Positions 36,690 through 49,185 are shown, counted from the stretch's first letter. The stretch: DNA of 64,000 nucleotides from Sclerodactyla briareus (GCA_026419785.1 JAODTK010001532.1:372001-436000); one strand, 5' to 3'. Numbers and translations: made by a program. Notes: generated from the letters alone by a model not told the origin.

Positions 36690-37172
36690 ACATTGAGTTT
36701 TTTAAAAAGGATCTTGAGAAGAGCCTACAAAGTGTTCTATCCACGCTGCGTCAAGTTAGAGGAGCGTTTATCAGCACTAAAACTTCAGCAGTGTCTGACA
36801 ATTGGAATCAAGGAAGACTTAATAGAAACACCTTCAAAATTCTGAGAGGATTTGATAATGTTAACACGAGGAAACCTTCTTTCATCTGTCTGGAGGTGCT
36901 ACCCGAGCTACCAGAGTAAATAACTTGAAGCTGTTTAAACCCCGACTTACAGAAGGAATTCAGAATCAGGAAGAGCTTTTTCAGTCAAAGAGTCAACCAC
37001 TGGAATGCTTTACCGAATTTGGGCATTTGACGCCACTACGATCAGCAATTCAAGAGAGTTTTATCCGACGGTGAATGTTTCGTTTGATGTCCCAAACCTT
37101 TTTTTATGACACAATATGGGAACCAGAAGTAAGTAACTAAGCTAGTAGTAGCATGCTGGTTTGAGCTAAACC
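36690..37172 (+). mobile_element. Non-LTR reverse transcriptase C-terminal piece
   Basis: Across frames the strand gives EDLIET then FKILRGFDNVN, TRVNNLKLFKPRL and FFSQRVNHWNALPNLG followed by QQFKRVLSD. This is the conserved C-terminal end of Jockey/CR1-type ORF2 (R-DLIETFKIL-GFDN ... LFKPR ... FFSQRV-x-WN-LP ... FK). After the coding end comes AGCATGCTGGTTTGAGCTAA at 37149-37168, resembling one arm of the stem-loop tail of family B. Confidence 0.85.
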
Positions 37173-37461
37173 ATGCTGTTGGCCCAGCTTCAATATAAAC
37201 ACTGGTATATGTACCATCTTCAATCTATTAGTTTGACAAACTATTACGACTGTCATTTTAATTTCAGTATGTGGGAAATTGTTCTGTTCACTCCCACCTC
37301 CTTCAATCTCTCTTCTCCTTCTGGCTTGGAAATGACACCAAGATGTCCAGTCATCATCATTCTGAAAAAATCCACTCAGTAGTGTTAATTACTTTAAATC
37401 AATTTTTATCAAAGGCTATCGTTATAATACAGTACACCCTCTAGTTAGACTTGGTACCTAC

Positions 37462-37729
37462 CATCATTCGAGTAGTTACGTTTGCACCGAAGTGTTCTTG
37501 GCCACAAGAGTACATCGCAGGCAAATGCTCCAATGCTCCATTATTGTTTGAATCCAAGTTCACATTGTAGGTGTTTGATGACTGTTGGTTGGACATTTGC
37601 GGTGCAGGGTTGTTGTGCTGATACTCCTTGTCCAGGATACTCTCCTTGCATCACTCTGCTCCTGTCACTCAGCTTACTGATGTAACACTGGAATGACTTT
37701 GTCCCAGCAGCATTGCATCGTAGGAAAAC
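37462..37729 (-). CDS. Ig-like domain exon (first Ig of the Tie-like receptor)
   Basis: The exon runs from an acceptor TGTTGACAG to a donor GTAGGT. It starts in frame as VFLRCNAAGTKSF and ends after a frame change as EHLPAMYSCGQEHFGANVT. The first Cys and the later YSC would be the B- and F-strand cysteines of an Ig fold. One frameshift lies in the middle, around the segment encoding GEYPGQ. Position, as the most 5' module upstream of another Ig and three EGF exons, matches Ig1 of Tie receptors. Family assignment rests on weak motifs, and no Trp of the C strand is obvious. No signal-peptide exon was recognised upstream. Confidence 0.45.
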
Positions 37730-38159
37730 CTGTCAACAGGCTAACTCTTTAAATATCCTGGGAACCAGAATGACAACTTGATACATAACATGATTTCTCA
37801 AAACTGATATTATTCAATCCATTAAATAGCTATCACTTAGTAATGCCTTACCTTTTTGCATGACACCTGCATGGATTGCAGGCGTCATTATTGTTCTCAA
37901 AACTACCCCCAGCTTTGCTAGGGTTTAACTACTGTACTGTTATAGCTTGTTTTTTATGAATGACAAGAATGCAATAACTGCGTAGTCCTCTGACCTGACA
38001 CCCCCAACAACAGTTATATGGTACTCATCCATGAGGAAACACCTCCCAAGTTGTGCTTCACATCCCCCAGGGGGTTCAGAGTATATGGTTGGTTTTACAA
38101 GCCAATTTGGCCAAAATATTGACTTTTTCACAATTTTTTTTTTCTTTTCGAGAAAACAC

Positions 38160-38755
38160 AGCGACCTGACCATCTAACCCTTAACAAACAATCGGGTTCT
38201 GACTTCCTATAAGAAAGCACAGCTACACAAATTTTTTTAACCTGATCGGACCAAGCTGCTGGACTTATGTGGTTTTTACAAGGTGTTCAGAATTTGGACG
38301 TCTCGTGACCTCCGATCCCTCTGACCTGACCCTAAAACGATGGGGTTCATGTATTCATCTGGGAAAGCACCCAACCAATAATGAGCTTCATTCATTCCAG
38401 TGGTCGAGTTAAATCCCGTGTTTGCAATCCATTTTTTCCTAAAATATTGATCTATTTCGACCAAAATTTAACCCCCCGACATACCAGAACCCTATAGATT
38501 CCTGTACTGGCCCTGAAGAAGCTACACACACAATTACAACCTGATCAGATATTCTGGACTTATCGTGTTTATAAGGTTTTCAGACTTGACCTCTGGTGAC
38601 CTCAATGACCTCTGACCTGCCCCCAACGCAATAGGGTTCATCTACCTCTCATGGGGAACCCACACACACCAAGTACGAGCTTCATCTATCCAGGTCGGGT
38701 CGAGTGTCGTTTTTGCAGGCTGTACTCACATACATACACACATACACACAGGGCA
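38160..38755 (+). repeat. Family C tandem units ending in ACAT/AC tract
   Basis: About three units with ATAAGAAAGCACAGCTACAC, CTGGACTTATCGTGTTTA, TGACCTCTGACCTG-CCC, GGGTTCATCTAC, CACCAAGTACGAGCTTCATC and TATCCAGGTCGGGTCGAG. They close with CATACATACACACATACACA. Confidence 0.7.
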
Positions 38756-39060
38756 TAACGCGCGTTCGAAGCGCTAAGAGTACCAGCAAAGTACTTGTTC
38801 TCCTAATGGGGAGCGGGCACGCCCTGCGCGCCTGCAGCACGTGCGCCCCCGAGCGGTGTCAACCCCAGGTGGAGCAGCGGGTCGTGGCGGCACAGCTCTT
38901 TATAAGAGACGTTCGCGGAAGCCCTACTGCTAAGTTTCGGTGTTCACGTGCGAACCGAGAGGAGGTTCGTGGCTGTCATCTCGCGTACGCGCTATGTCAG
39001 TCGTCGTGCGTACACCAGACGCACAGACGCACTGGCATGACTGTATCGATTCCTTCCTTG
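38756..39060 (+). other. GC- and CpG-rich island, unclassified
   Basis: Clearly richer in G+C and CpG than its surroundings (for example GGGGAGCGGGCACGCCCTGC, GCCCCCGAGCGGTGTCAACC). It is spanned by a 155-codon open frame from 38704 that begins inside the microsatellite, so the frame may be fortuitous. The end carries CTCGCGTACGCGCTATGTCA + GTCGTCGTGCGTAC, related to the sequence at about 4610-4632. No protein or RNA family was recognised. Promoter, CpG island or transposon part are all possible. Confidence 0.4.
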
Positions 39061-39169
39061 TTTGTGTCAGGAATCATTGAAAACTCCAAATACTCCTCAT
39101 CAATCACATATTATCATGTATTTCGTGATGTACTAACAAACAACCTACCACCGCTTGTTGAGCGTGAGT

Positions 39170-39760
39170 AGACGGGAAAACTTCAGGATTATAGAGTGAC
39201 TTTTGTACGTCACTGATGCACAGCAGACCTCAAAACAATAGGGATCAGCTATTCCCTATAGCCATCCAAAATCAAAGAATGACCCTCTATAGCACTTCAC
39301 GTTTTATTGTAGTTCACAAGGGGATCACAGACACACACATACACACGCCCAAGTGATTGCATGGATTCTTTTTGCCTCTGGCGAAGCAATACCCGAAAAG
39401 CCAAAAGGCTCATTTTTTCCATGACCCAGTGTCTGACACCTATGGCTAGTCCCAAGGACTGATGGCAAAATGTACCAGCCAATAAATGGCAAAACCTCTG
39501 ACATGATTTAACACATTTCCCATTTTTCACTAAAATGACCGATCTTGATCAAGTCATAGTTTCCTTTCTCCTATGACTGCACCTGAATTTCTGATTTTTA
39601 TCAAATTCACCACGCCTCTGTTGACCTCTCACTTGATCCCAATATGCCACTACGTGTGTCATCATGGTAACAACCGAGTATGAGTTCACATCCTAAAATG
39701 GAGTGAACTATCATGTTAAAATCTGCCATTGGCAAAGCATTACTCCTCCCACAACTCTAC
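39170..39760 (+). repeat. Family C units and a diverged tail
   Basis: GACCTCAAAACAATAGGG, CACAAGGGGATCAC and an AC/ACAT tract (39328-39348) are followed by AAGTGATTGCATGGATTCTT + TTTGCCTCTGGCGAAGCAA, which aligns with the family A tail at 17.72 kb. A second unit begins near 39560. Confidence 0.55.
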
Positions 39761-39849
39761 CACAGGGTATCTTTGTTCTTGATAAAGAAGCCACACACCT
39801 AATTTCAACAGGAACAGACCAGCGAACTTCATTTTTTCAAGTTTCAACT

Positions 39850-39900
39850 GGGTGTTCCATGCACGCGGGCGGGTCGCGCGGGCACTCATGGAAAGTCCTC
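39850..39900. repeat. Isolated copy of the GC-rich inverted-repeat end
   Basis: TTCCATGCACGCGGGCGGG occurs here, equal to the terminal repeat of the element at 18.6-19.2 kb, and is followed by CGCGCGGGCACTCATGGAA so that TTCCATG/CATGGAA forms a short palindrome. It is probably a solo end. Confidence 0.6.
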
Positions 39901-39984
39901 TTTTTCCTGAACGCTGCAAGTTTTTTTCTTGATGGTCTTGGCAAGTGCGTTTTTTGTTGCGCTCGGGTACCCCATCTTAGGTAC

Positions 39985-40665
39985 TCCGCCTGGCAAATGA
40001 ACTCTCGAGGACTCCCTCTCATCTCCAGAAGAAGATTGACATCACTGCTTTTCCAACCTGCTTCACTAGATGCTGTAAAACGTAGCTGTCAAACTTTCCC
40101 ACCAGTTTGTGGATTGCTGATGCAGTAATGTTGTTGTGTTGCACGCATTACTTTAGGCCTACCACCAGGCCTGTTGAGTCCCAATGTGTATGGATGGCTT
40201 GCAGCATCTGCTTTCTTGCAGCATCTACTATTCTGGGGAATGCACTGTCAGAGATATTGACCTGCTAACTCTTGGTGGGTAAGATATTTCTTCCATAAAT
40301 TCGACTCTTCACACAGCATGATTTGGACGAACTGCAAAAATCCTTGAGAATGTTATCACCCTGTCAGATTGCTCCTTTTCATGCGTATTTTATTGCCGTA
40401 CTCGGAGAGCTCCAATGTGACAGTCGTGCAATCAATATATAAATCCTGCAACAGTGTATTTTAGGCAGGGTAAAGTGAGGAATGTAGTAATTTCAATGGA
40501 TTCAAATGCCTCCTCATAGTCACAAAGGCAAGGTAGAGTGGTATACTGTACCCGTTGGCCTATTCCTGGAGCTGGCTGACTTCACGAGTGTGGTCAATGG
40601 TGATTTCTTTTCTTATATGAACCCCACCTGTTTGCTTGGGAGGCGTCAGCCTGGTTCAACATCAG
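39985..40665 (-). mobile_element. RTE-like non-LTR retrotransposon fragment
   Basis: The minus strand gives, with frameshifts, KEITIDHTREVSQLQE, YSIPLYLAFV, then YEEAFESIEI (equivalent of the DYEKAFDSV block, about 40545-40496), LYIDCTTVTLELSEYGNKIR (about 40445-40390), QGDNI (about 40365) and, near 40110-40075, KFDSYVLQHLV. The order and motifs DYEKAFDSVE, LY-x-x-CT, G-KI-x-x-x-RGVRQGD and DSYVYLG are those of RTE-type reverse transcriptases. Stops and frameshifts show it is inactive. Confidence 0.85.
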
Positions 40666-40699
40666 CCTCCTCAAGCTTCACTATGAAAAGAATTAACCA

Positions 40700-42960
40700 A
40701 CCGTAATAAAAATAGAGAAATGCTCGCATCAAGTTTTCTCCAGTATAATCTAGTATCAGTTTTACCATAAGCAAACTTTTTTCAACTTAGGGTATTTCTA
40801 CAGATTCAGACAGAAGCGATTATTTGGGCAATAAGTCAAGTTCTGAATTAATCACATAACAACAGACCACCTGGGTCTCACTAAAGACTAGGATAAGACA
40901 GCCTGGTTCTACCAGTGGTATTCTACAATCCTCATTTACCGTGGCTTGAAGATGATACACAAGCAGCATGGTATAGCGATTCTCCAAAAATTGGCTAGGT
41001 GAGTTGTTTATTGCAAATTTTATAGTGCCTGCGTGCCTGCCTGTAGCAATGGTGGCCGAATGATGCCATGCAGTAGTTACTTGTTGCTGACCACATTCAG
41101 TCTATTTGATGTTGGAGAGCAGACTGTTTCACTACATTTTCACTGTGGGTCGAAACAACACTGTAAGAGCCTAATTGAATGAGAATATTCCACTGGGGTG
41201 GCATAAAGATCAGAAAGTAAAGTAACCATTTTTTCGCAGTCTATAGTAGTAATTCTGTTCATAGTGAATATACCAACCATGAACTTGTTCTGGGAACCAT
41301 GCTACTGACTTACAATGATGTGAGGTAATTATCACTGAATGCATTCAGTGTGACATTGTTAGGAGATAATGTTTTTTCATCAAAACTATACCAAGAACAG
41401 GAAGTAACTTTCCCTTAGGCTCCTTTGGTTTGTAAACAAATTCCAGAGAGCAAGTTAGTTACGTTGATATGCTATAGTGGCTCAGAATCCAACTCAAATA
41501 CAAGTGAAGTTGGCCCCAATCCTATTCATTTCAGTTATCATAGAACAAACTGTTAGCGAAACATGTTACATTCTGTATTTGTAACCTCTACTTTTCAGGA
41601 AATAGCATTCTGCATTGAGAATTGCATATTTGCTATGTGCCTAACAACGTGAGGTATGACAATCTTACGACTATGCCTCCCTGTCATATAAAACGGAACA
41701 GCTCAATTGGGACAGCTGGACATGTACCAGCAGTATTGCCATCAGGATTGTGTCTGCCATGACAATAAGTCTGAACAATGTTTTTCTTCTCACTAACACC
41801 CGAAAAATGGAATGCAACAGTGAAAGATGACACTGATGTGTTTCGTTATCAACTTTTATTTATTCATAGAATTACAACTCACCGAGAGTCAAATGATGTG
41901 ACTGGAAATCCATTGGATGCAGAAGATCAGGTCTAAATTTATTCAAAGCAAGTCTAAAGACTCGTTCATGAGGGAACCACGTTTGGGTTCACGGAGGAGT
42001 ACGTCCCTCAGCCTATGGCAGGTTTTGACATCGTTAATACAGCGTGAGTGAAGAACTCGAATGAGAGTTTTAATTGGTACCATCTGATTTCTCATAGGAG
42101 ATAATCGCGCAGCTTTCTACCCATCTAGTCTCTACACCGTACTCTCTCAATCAGCACATGTTGCTTTCAGTGGTATATGTTCAAAGAAGGTTTGCAGGAC
42201 TGAGCGCTTGCGATCATGTTATTTTTACTACAGTGGTATATAATGATTCACAGCGGTATTCAAACAGAGGAAAGGCAACATAATGACAACAAGTGTATGG
42301 ATATTTCTGTGAATACCTTGGGTCAAACCATATTGTGCAATAACAGCGAAGAGGAAGAGTGCGGCAGATGGCATCTCGGGTCAGTCTGACTCAATCCATG
42401 CAATAAGACTGTCTGATTCAGTTGGCTCTGAAAAAGAAGAAGATTGTAAACCGAAACATTAGTTTGTGACTCCTAATTGATACAAAGCTTGCAAATTCGC
42501 TTGAGGCGAGAGTGGTATCAGTGAAGCTTCGCAAGCAAATATTCCAAGTTTGAGTCCCATGTTCATAATCACTCCATGGTTTCTTGGTTCCTTTCAAAAT
42601 GCAGTGGAATTGTAATTGGTTGATTTCTAGGGTCCGTTATGTTGCAATGAAAGTCCTGTCAGTAGGCCAGCTATCAGCAGTCGAGTTGGACATTGGTACG
42701 TCCGCTCGTAAAAAGTTTCGAGAAAGTCGGTCGGGGTCCTGTAGTTAAATGAATTGTCTATTATATGGGTGTAAAATGGTCAATAGAACGGTTCTGCCTG
42801 TCAATATGAATGTCCCAATTGGAAGCCATGCTTGGGTTAGAGATAAACCATTCTCCTCTAAATGATGTACCACTGCATCTCTGCATCCAGGAACAGAGTC
42901 AGCTTAACACTGGTCTGTATCTTATTGTTAACTCATTCTTACAGTGGCATGATATTTAAT
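40700..42960. other. Intergenic or 5' intron sequence, no gene recognised
   Basis: No domain, repeat family or RNA gene was seen. The 5' exons of the Tie-like gene (signal peptide, promoter) could lie here or further right but could not be identified. Confidence 0.45.
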
Positions 42961-42969
42961 TGTTCCCGG

Positions 42970-42994
42970 TCTCCCCCCCCCCCCCCCCCCCCCA
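42970..42994 (+). repeat. Poly(C) tract
   Basis: About 22 consecutive C. Confidence 0.95.
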
Positions 42995-43212
42995 GATATT
43001 CTGTGGTATCTAATGAACTAGAGAACCAATGGTTCAGAAGCTCAAACTGGACAAATATTCAATATGTAGTGAACTGGTATTATGTGTTTTTTCTGTTGGA
43101 TTGCAGAGGTCATACTGTTATACACATTACACAAAGGTTCAATTGTTATTATCCATTTGGTTCTAGACAAGTTGTGTCGAAAAAAAAGAATCACATGTAT
43201 GTTGATTCTGTA

Positions 43213-44332
43213 CAGTGCTGGAGTCCGAGTCATCAGTATCCAATTACGAGTCCAGTGCCCGAGTCCGAGTCCTCGAGTCTTTATGAACATTTTACCTGTA
43301 CTATGAATTAACAAATTCAAGGTCATAAACTTAACAACCGCTGTATTGCATTCGATCGGGCAATGTTGTGAATGCAGCGGCTACTATTAACAATGTACTG
43401 CTATGACACACAAAGTAGAGGACTGGGCTGTACTACACTAATGAACTGCATGGTGGCCAAATATCAGTCTAGGCTTACTTATTTTATCGATAGATGCAAC
43501 GGGTCCTATGGCAAGCTGGCACCTTCTATAAATAGGTTTTCAGTAATCCACAGTGTCAGAAAGTGTTACTGTTCGCAGGACAAAGGGCAGAAGCAATTGC
43601 ACTCACAATAAATCTCAGAGAATTACAGCCCTGCTGGTAACTTCCCAAATGATCTATTCACATCAAGTTACCATGTAGGCCTACGCGGAAAAGTGGAGTA
43701 CCCACTACCAATTACAACATGTACGATATCAAATTATGAGAGATACATGGTTAAAGAAGTATCCTAACATACACTGGCACAGGTGAAATGGAAGCTAGGC
43801 TATCAATCTTCCCCAATGCAGATCCATTTTCCTGGTTGTGTAATGTTCGGTGTTAGGTATCATTGTAACAGGAATAACGCTGTGACGCTTCATTAGTAGA
43901 TATCACATTTTTCATTTGATTTCTTTTTATGGATAGGCCTATACTTGTCCATGTTGGCCTATAATGCTGACAATTTGTACTACTGCAGTATGCTTCTCTC
44001 AGCACAATATTGACTCTTTCGCTCGTATGTATCTGTCATCTTGTAATTGATTATGTGACCGTGAAACATGCGAACGTGTTGGAATGATGTAATTTCCCTT
44101 CTGATATAGGCATCAAACAGTCGGAAAATACGTTGGAGAAGTTTTGGCTACTTTGGCGGAGGTGGTGCATATTATTTTGGTTGCCTTGTACGATCGTGAA
44201 ATCGAATCCTTTCCTTAAATTAAAAAATAGAGGAGTCGGACAAGACCTGGGCCCGAGTCCTTGAGTCCGAGTCCAAGTTTCCGGAGTCCTTGAAAATGAG
44301 GACTCGAGTCACAACTCGAGTCTTCCGGCACT
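43213..44332. mobile_element. hAT-like non-autonomous DNA transposon with 8-bp target duplication
   Basis: The element begins CAGTGCTGGAGTCCGAGTC and ends with the near inverse ...GACTCGAGTCTTCCGGCACT. Both ends are flanked by the identical octamer ATTCTGTA (43205-43212 and 44333-44340). CAGTG-type ends plus an 8-bp duplication are the hallmark of the hAT superfamily. Subterminal regions on both sides repeat GAGTCCGAGTC/GACTCGAGTC, likely transposase binding sites. The 1.1-kb interior has no hAT transposase motif, so it is non-autonomous. Confidence 0.85.
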
Positions 44333-44344
44333 ATTCTGTATAGT

Positions 44345-47300
44345 GCTGTCTCACTGTGGTAGATCTAAAGGTTAGCCGATCTTGGTTGTCATAATACAGT
44401 CCTACAAGAGTCCCAATGACACTGTAGCAGCAGTTCAGTGTAAGCGGAACTTGAGCAAAACTACAATGCAAAACCAATAAACTGTCTACGAGATGGACAC
44501 TCAATTTACACAATTGTTCAAACGATAATACTGACCAATTCATTCCATGATCATACAATGTATCCTATTGAGACTGCTTGACTGTTCAAACCAAATGATG
44601 AGAATTGAGTCATAGATGACACTTTTTGAACAATTATTTTCTATACAATATGTTCTTCAGGAGTAGATGCCGCTTGACCGTTTGAGAATTCAACACATTT
44701 ACCTTTGGGCAATGATAATAATGACCAACTGATCATCTGGACTATTGATTGCATTGGATTTTTACAGATCCAGGAATTAGGCCATTAAGGCTCATTGAGG
44801 AATCCTGACCATTTTGTTTGTGAATGAGACCAGCGATTACTCGACTTCTCTTCTTGACTAGTGCTCAGATGATATCAATTAGGCAGTGGTGTAACAAATC
44901 CCAACCTGCTCCCGGGATCCGACCACTTTCTCGGAACCTGGAAAAGCTGAAGATTCATGTCTCACGTGACGGCTTACAACACTACATATTATAACACCTA
45001 TCTTGGAGCCCATGACTAGCATTTATTTGCCATTGGTGAGGGCAAAGCTATATATGAGGGTGCCCGACTTCCATGACAACCCCTCCCCCCTGTCCTTCTC
45101 ATATAAAGGTAAACCTAGTACACCCCCTATAGTAAACGGTATATACTATGTCTGGGCTAATGTCTTTTCAGAAGGGAGGTGCCTATTTGATCCACTCGTT
45201 GACCCCTATCTGTGTGACCTCATGGACGTCGATCCTGGTGGAAGGTCACCCCCCCCCCCACGTTCGAAGTTGGGGGGAGAAGCCATAATATCAATATATC
45301 GCGCGGTTGGATTTTTCCCACAATCGAATCGCCAAGTATGGAGCGTGATTTTCTCTCCCGTTTTCCTATGGAACATATATATGCTTTCAAACGTTTCAAA
45401 CAAAAATATCAATTCATCAATTTACTCGATCAGAACAACACATGATTGATGGGTAAAATCTACAACTTTCAACTTTCAGTTATGGTCTACTCCATCTGAA
45501 TAGCATTTTACTTACGTTTACAAACTTAATCAAATGTTTACATTTATACCGATTCTTTGAATTGAACAGTCAGAGTTAACCCCCAAAAAACAATTTGCAA
45601 TGCACTAATCAAATTCAGTGCGCCATTCTAGCCGGGCAGCACAATTACAGAGCCTACAGATTAGTTTGTATACATTTATCGTTTCATGCTTTTAAATTCC
45701 AAATTTTAAAGATACCCGGTCATCCACCAAATTGCATAGCGACAATGGCCTATGCTCTGAAAACCATTCATCAGGGCGCGGGACAGTAGTACCCTCTCCC
45801 ACCGTGCCCACTAAAATTAGTTTATAAGTTTCGCATCAGCCGATGATGGCGTTCCGCATAGATGATCCGGTCACGTGACAACCCCTACCCTTTCCTACTA
45901 AAATAAAATAAAAGTGCCCGCCTGCCATGCATAGAGGGGGAAGTCGTTCATATATTCGGAGTAATAACATCAGCACTCTTCGCTCTATGTGAATTAAATG
46001 TTCCGTTGACGGGCGGCGCGGACGTCCATGATGTATGAAGACTTATGATAAATAAATCCTGATGTATGAAGACTTAATAAATATTGGGACAATGTGCTTG
46101 ACTCCAACGAGTTTCTCCCTGGTTGTGGCAATTCATAGACTTTACTTCTAGCCCTAGTTGGTACACACCGCATACTCGCTATTCTGTAAACCTGTAACAC
46201 AACCTTGGAGTATCTTATTCGAAAGGATTTTCCCTGAGATTGGGTGAAAGTTCCTGCCCATATATAGTCGGGGGGTACAGTCAGGTGGCATATCCACTAA
46301 GTGTAAGCAAACCTATCTTCACAGGCAGTGAATAATCAATTTGGGATCAAGAACTCGAGTGCGCAAGTGCCCAAATCGGGGAATAATGGAGAATACGAAG
46401 GCGCGTGACAAAACTGAACTGCTCTCCCAAAATATTTCTGATGCCACACTTTTTCATTGAATGCCCCCTAAATGTGAAAAAATAGTGGTTTAATTGCTAT
46501 TAAGTTCATATAGGTAACACGGCCTACATGAACTTCAAATAAATTCAGGCAACATTGTGGACTAGAGGAATTGTTAATTGGATAAAGCCCACCATTTTAA
46601 TGTCCAACGCCCTACACAACTATGGCTGGACGCCCCTGCATCATCTCCTCAATAAAGGTGAGAGATGAGTGGGAAGTGTCATTTCCTGGCATCAGGTGGC
46701 CCTTTTTTGCCAAATTCCCGTGTAGGCTACGAGCTGGCTTTCCACTTTGATAGGAACTTGACGATCCTATGAAAAATTCGGAACCCGCACCCCCCCCCCC
46801 TCCCCCCCACCCCAGCGCCGCCCACTGAAAGAAATTCTGGCTCAGTACTGGATTCACCTTTCAAGTACCTTTTCCTGCAATCTTAGTCACCTATTCCTCC
46901 CAAAATTTCCTCAATGATCTGTTCCACACGATGGTGGCGCTCATTTCATTAACCGGCAAAATCATCCCGCACAAACCACACCTGTTGTCCTATTGTCACC
47001 TTTGCAGGTTCAATGATGGCTAAAATGAACGGGGGTTGGGTTGCTAGGTCCACCTTTCACCAAATGTGTTAACTGCAGTGGGTCTTGGTATTATCTGGCT
47101 TGTAATCACTTACTGACATATTCTTTCACAAAAATATAATGAGGCCGTAGATGCGTGACAACTTTTCAACATTCCCCTTTCAATATAAAAATGCACATCC
47201 TGGCTCCAGACGTTTGCAATTAAGTAGGTCCGGCAGAGTCCATTTCCGGCGATCTAGGAAGTATACAAGCCACATATCTCCGGTACGCTACGCGGCAACC

Positions 47301-47350
47301 GATGGTGGCGCTCCGCTCAGATAATTAACTCCCAGTCCACCATGCCCCCC
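44345..47350. other. Intergenic sequence, no gene recognised
   Basis: An open frame of 148 codons (45003-45449 +) crosses a C-tract and has no recognised domain. A short motif CGATG(G/A)TGGCG(C/T)T recurs near 45845, 46932 and 47304. C-tracts lie at about 45250 and 46789-46808. Nothing supports a gene. Confidence 0.45.
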
Positions 47351-47359
47351 ACCTTTAGA

Positions 47360-48380
47360 AAACGGATCTGCGCCCCTAGTGACCTTTGACCTCAATTTTT
47401 TACCTTACCATTTTCATGGCTTGTTTTGGATCTCAAAGGTACCTCCTGATTGAAATGGACCATAATTGACCCCATGTGACCTTTGTGTGCGAAGGTATCA
47501 TAGAGTTCAAAGTTTTTCATTTGAAATTAGTGCAGTTAGGATGTCTATAGTGATTTCTATGTGTGTTTTCAAGAATCAGTGGGTCAAACTACTTCTGATG
47601 ATGAGTTCAAAAGTCAAAGATCAAACCGCGAATGGATGTGGTCATTCTCAGAGTTACAGACAAAGGAAAATGAAGCTGGATACACGAAACAAACTTCCGC
47701 TCCAAACGGGCATTCGGTTCTCAAGTTACAAGGGGTCAAAGGTTGGTTCTGATACCTTTTCGGCAATATCATTGCAGTATACTCGAAATACATAATGCTT
47801 GTTCGACTGGGTGTATCCCCTCGAGGGTAACATTTTTGATAAGACCAAAAAACGGACATGGCACCCAAGGTCATCAAAAGTCAATTAGGGGTCAAAAACT
47901 ATTTTTTGGCCATAACATGGGAACCAAATGTCTGCCGAGGTTGGGAAGTGCGCCATTGCGATCACTCAGGGACCCTCGTGTGTGTAACCTTTTGACCTGA
48001 ATGTGACCTCTACCAATTTGGGCTGAATCAAATTTTCGATGGCAAGTTCGGATCTCGAGGTGACATTTGATCAGAAATTTTAGAACCCCCCAGAATAACA
48101 AGAACAGATCATTCCAACATTCGAGACCCCCCCACACTTGTGACCCGCCCGAATATTGATACCCATGCCCTAGAAATTAGATGGTCCATTTCGTCCAAAT
48201 ATGTGTGCTGGTGGAGTCGAGAGAGATAAAAAAATTTGGAACCCCGGGAATAGAAAAAACAAATTTCCAGCATTTTATTATAACCTCACCCACACTTGTG
48301 CCCACCCCAAATGTTGACCCCTACCACCCAGAATGTGCGATTTGTCTATCTTCGGCCAAAATATGCACAGTGCTACATTA
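47360..48380 (+). repeat. Family D dispersed repeat (GACCTTTGACCTC / CACACTTGTG units)
   Basis: Units contain TGACCTTTGACCTCAATTTT, GGGGTCAAAGGTTGG, then AACCCC(G/C)-x-AGAAT or AATAGAAAAAACAAAT, CACACTTGTGACCC or CACACTTGTGCCCACCCCAA, AATGTTGACCCC and GTGCGATTTGTC. The same text recurs at 49.69-50.0 kb. Open frames here are short and overlapping. Confidence 0.6.
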
Positions 48381-48959
48381 GAGCGATCACAATTTGTGAA
48401 CCTCAGAAATGGAAACAGGCAGTAGCGTAACTGAGGTGATGAAGTGAGAAGGCGGTGATGAAAAGAGCAAAGTTACCGACAACATATAGTCAAAATACCG
48501 GCAATGTCAGGCGCGGTCTTGAGGCAATATGTTGCGGGGTACTGATTTTGAGCAAAGCACCGCTATAAGTTGGTGCACATCGTACAAGAAAAATTTAGAC
48601 ATTTCAGATCACCAGAGAGGCCTTTCCCAGCGGCAAAAAGGCATTGAGTATTGTCCTGTTTGTCGCATTCATCATGTTCACACATACATACCACGGACAA
48701 TGTTGGGAGAGGGGCTCAGGGAAATTTTGGAGGCTGGAGCCCTATAACTCCCCGCGTAAGCGCCTGGACACTTTCTTACAGAGACATCATTTACGAAGAG
48801 AGATCTACACACTAGAAAATTATCAAGGAAATAGAAAAAAGGAAAGTTGGGCTTAAGCTGTGAACATGGGCCTAGCTGTGGGGGATTATGACCTGACACC
48901 TCAAACCTAGCCTACCTGCTGTCAATGTCCAGACGACGGGGCCAGTGGCTGCCTGGACA

Positions 48960-49185
48960 GCAGGAGTTCCTTTCACAAGTGCGATCTCCGGTGGGGGTAC
49001 TCATTAGCTGAGTGGACTGGGAGGCACCAACAGCCGGAATTAACGGGCGCGATGAACGGTATTTCGCGCCAACCAAACTTTCCCGAAACCGAAACCAGAC
49101 ACTGCTTCCTCTGGGATTTGAACCCACAACCGTTGGTTTCCAAGCAATATCACCAGACTACTAGACCACGTTGTCATTGTCACTC
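48960..49185 (-). mobile_element. tRNA-derived SINE-like element
   Basis: The minus strand reads GTGGTCTAGTAGTCTGGTGA (A box), ATTGCTTGGAAACCAACGG (anticodon-arm-like) and GGGTTCAAATCC (perfect B box), with tRNA-like spacing. Acceptor ends do not pair, and a GC-rich body follows. A SINE head is therefore more likely than a tRNA gene. Confidence 0.6.

Noticed and set aside
42862-43311. 149-codon plus-strand frame
   Set aside because: It crosses a poly(C) tract and the left end of the hAT-like element, so it is composite and not a gene.
45003-45449. 148-codon plus-strand frame
   Set aside because: It crosses a C-tract, has no domain, and no splice or promoter context supports it.
49075-49185. 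A tRNA gene on the minus strand
   Set aside because: Box spacing is good, but the acceptor arms are not complementary.
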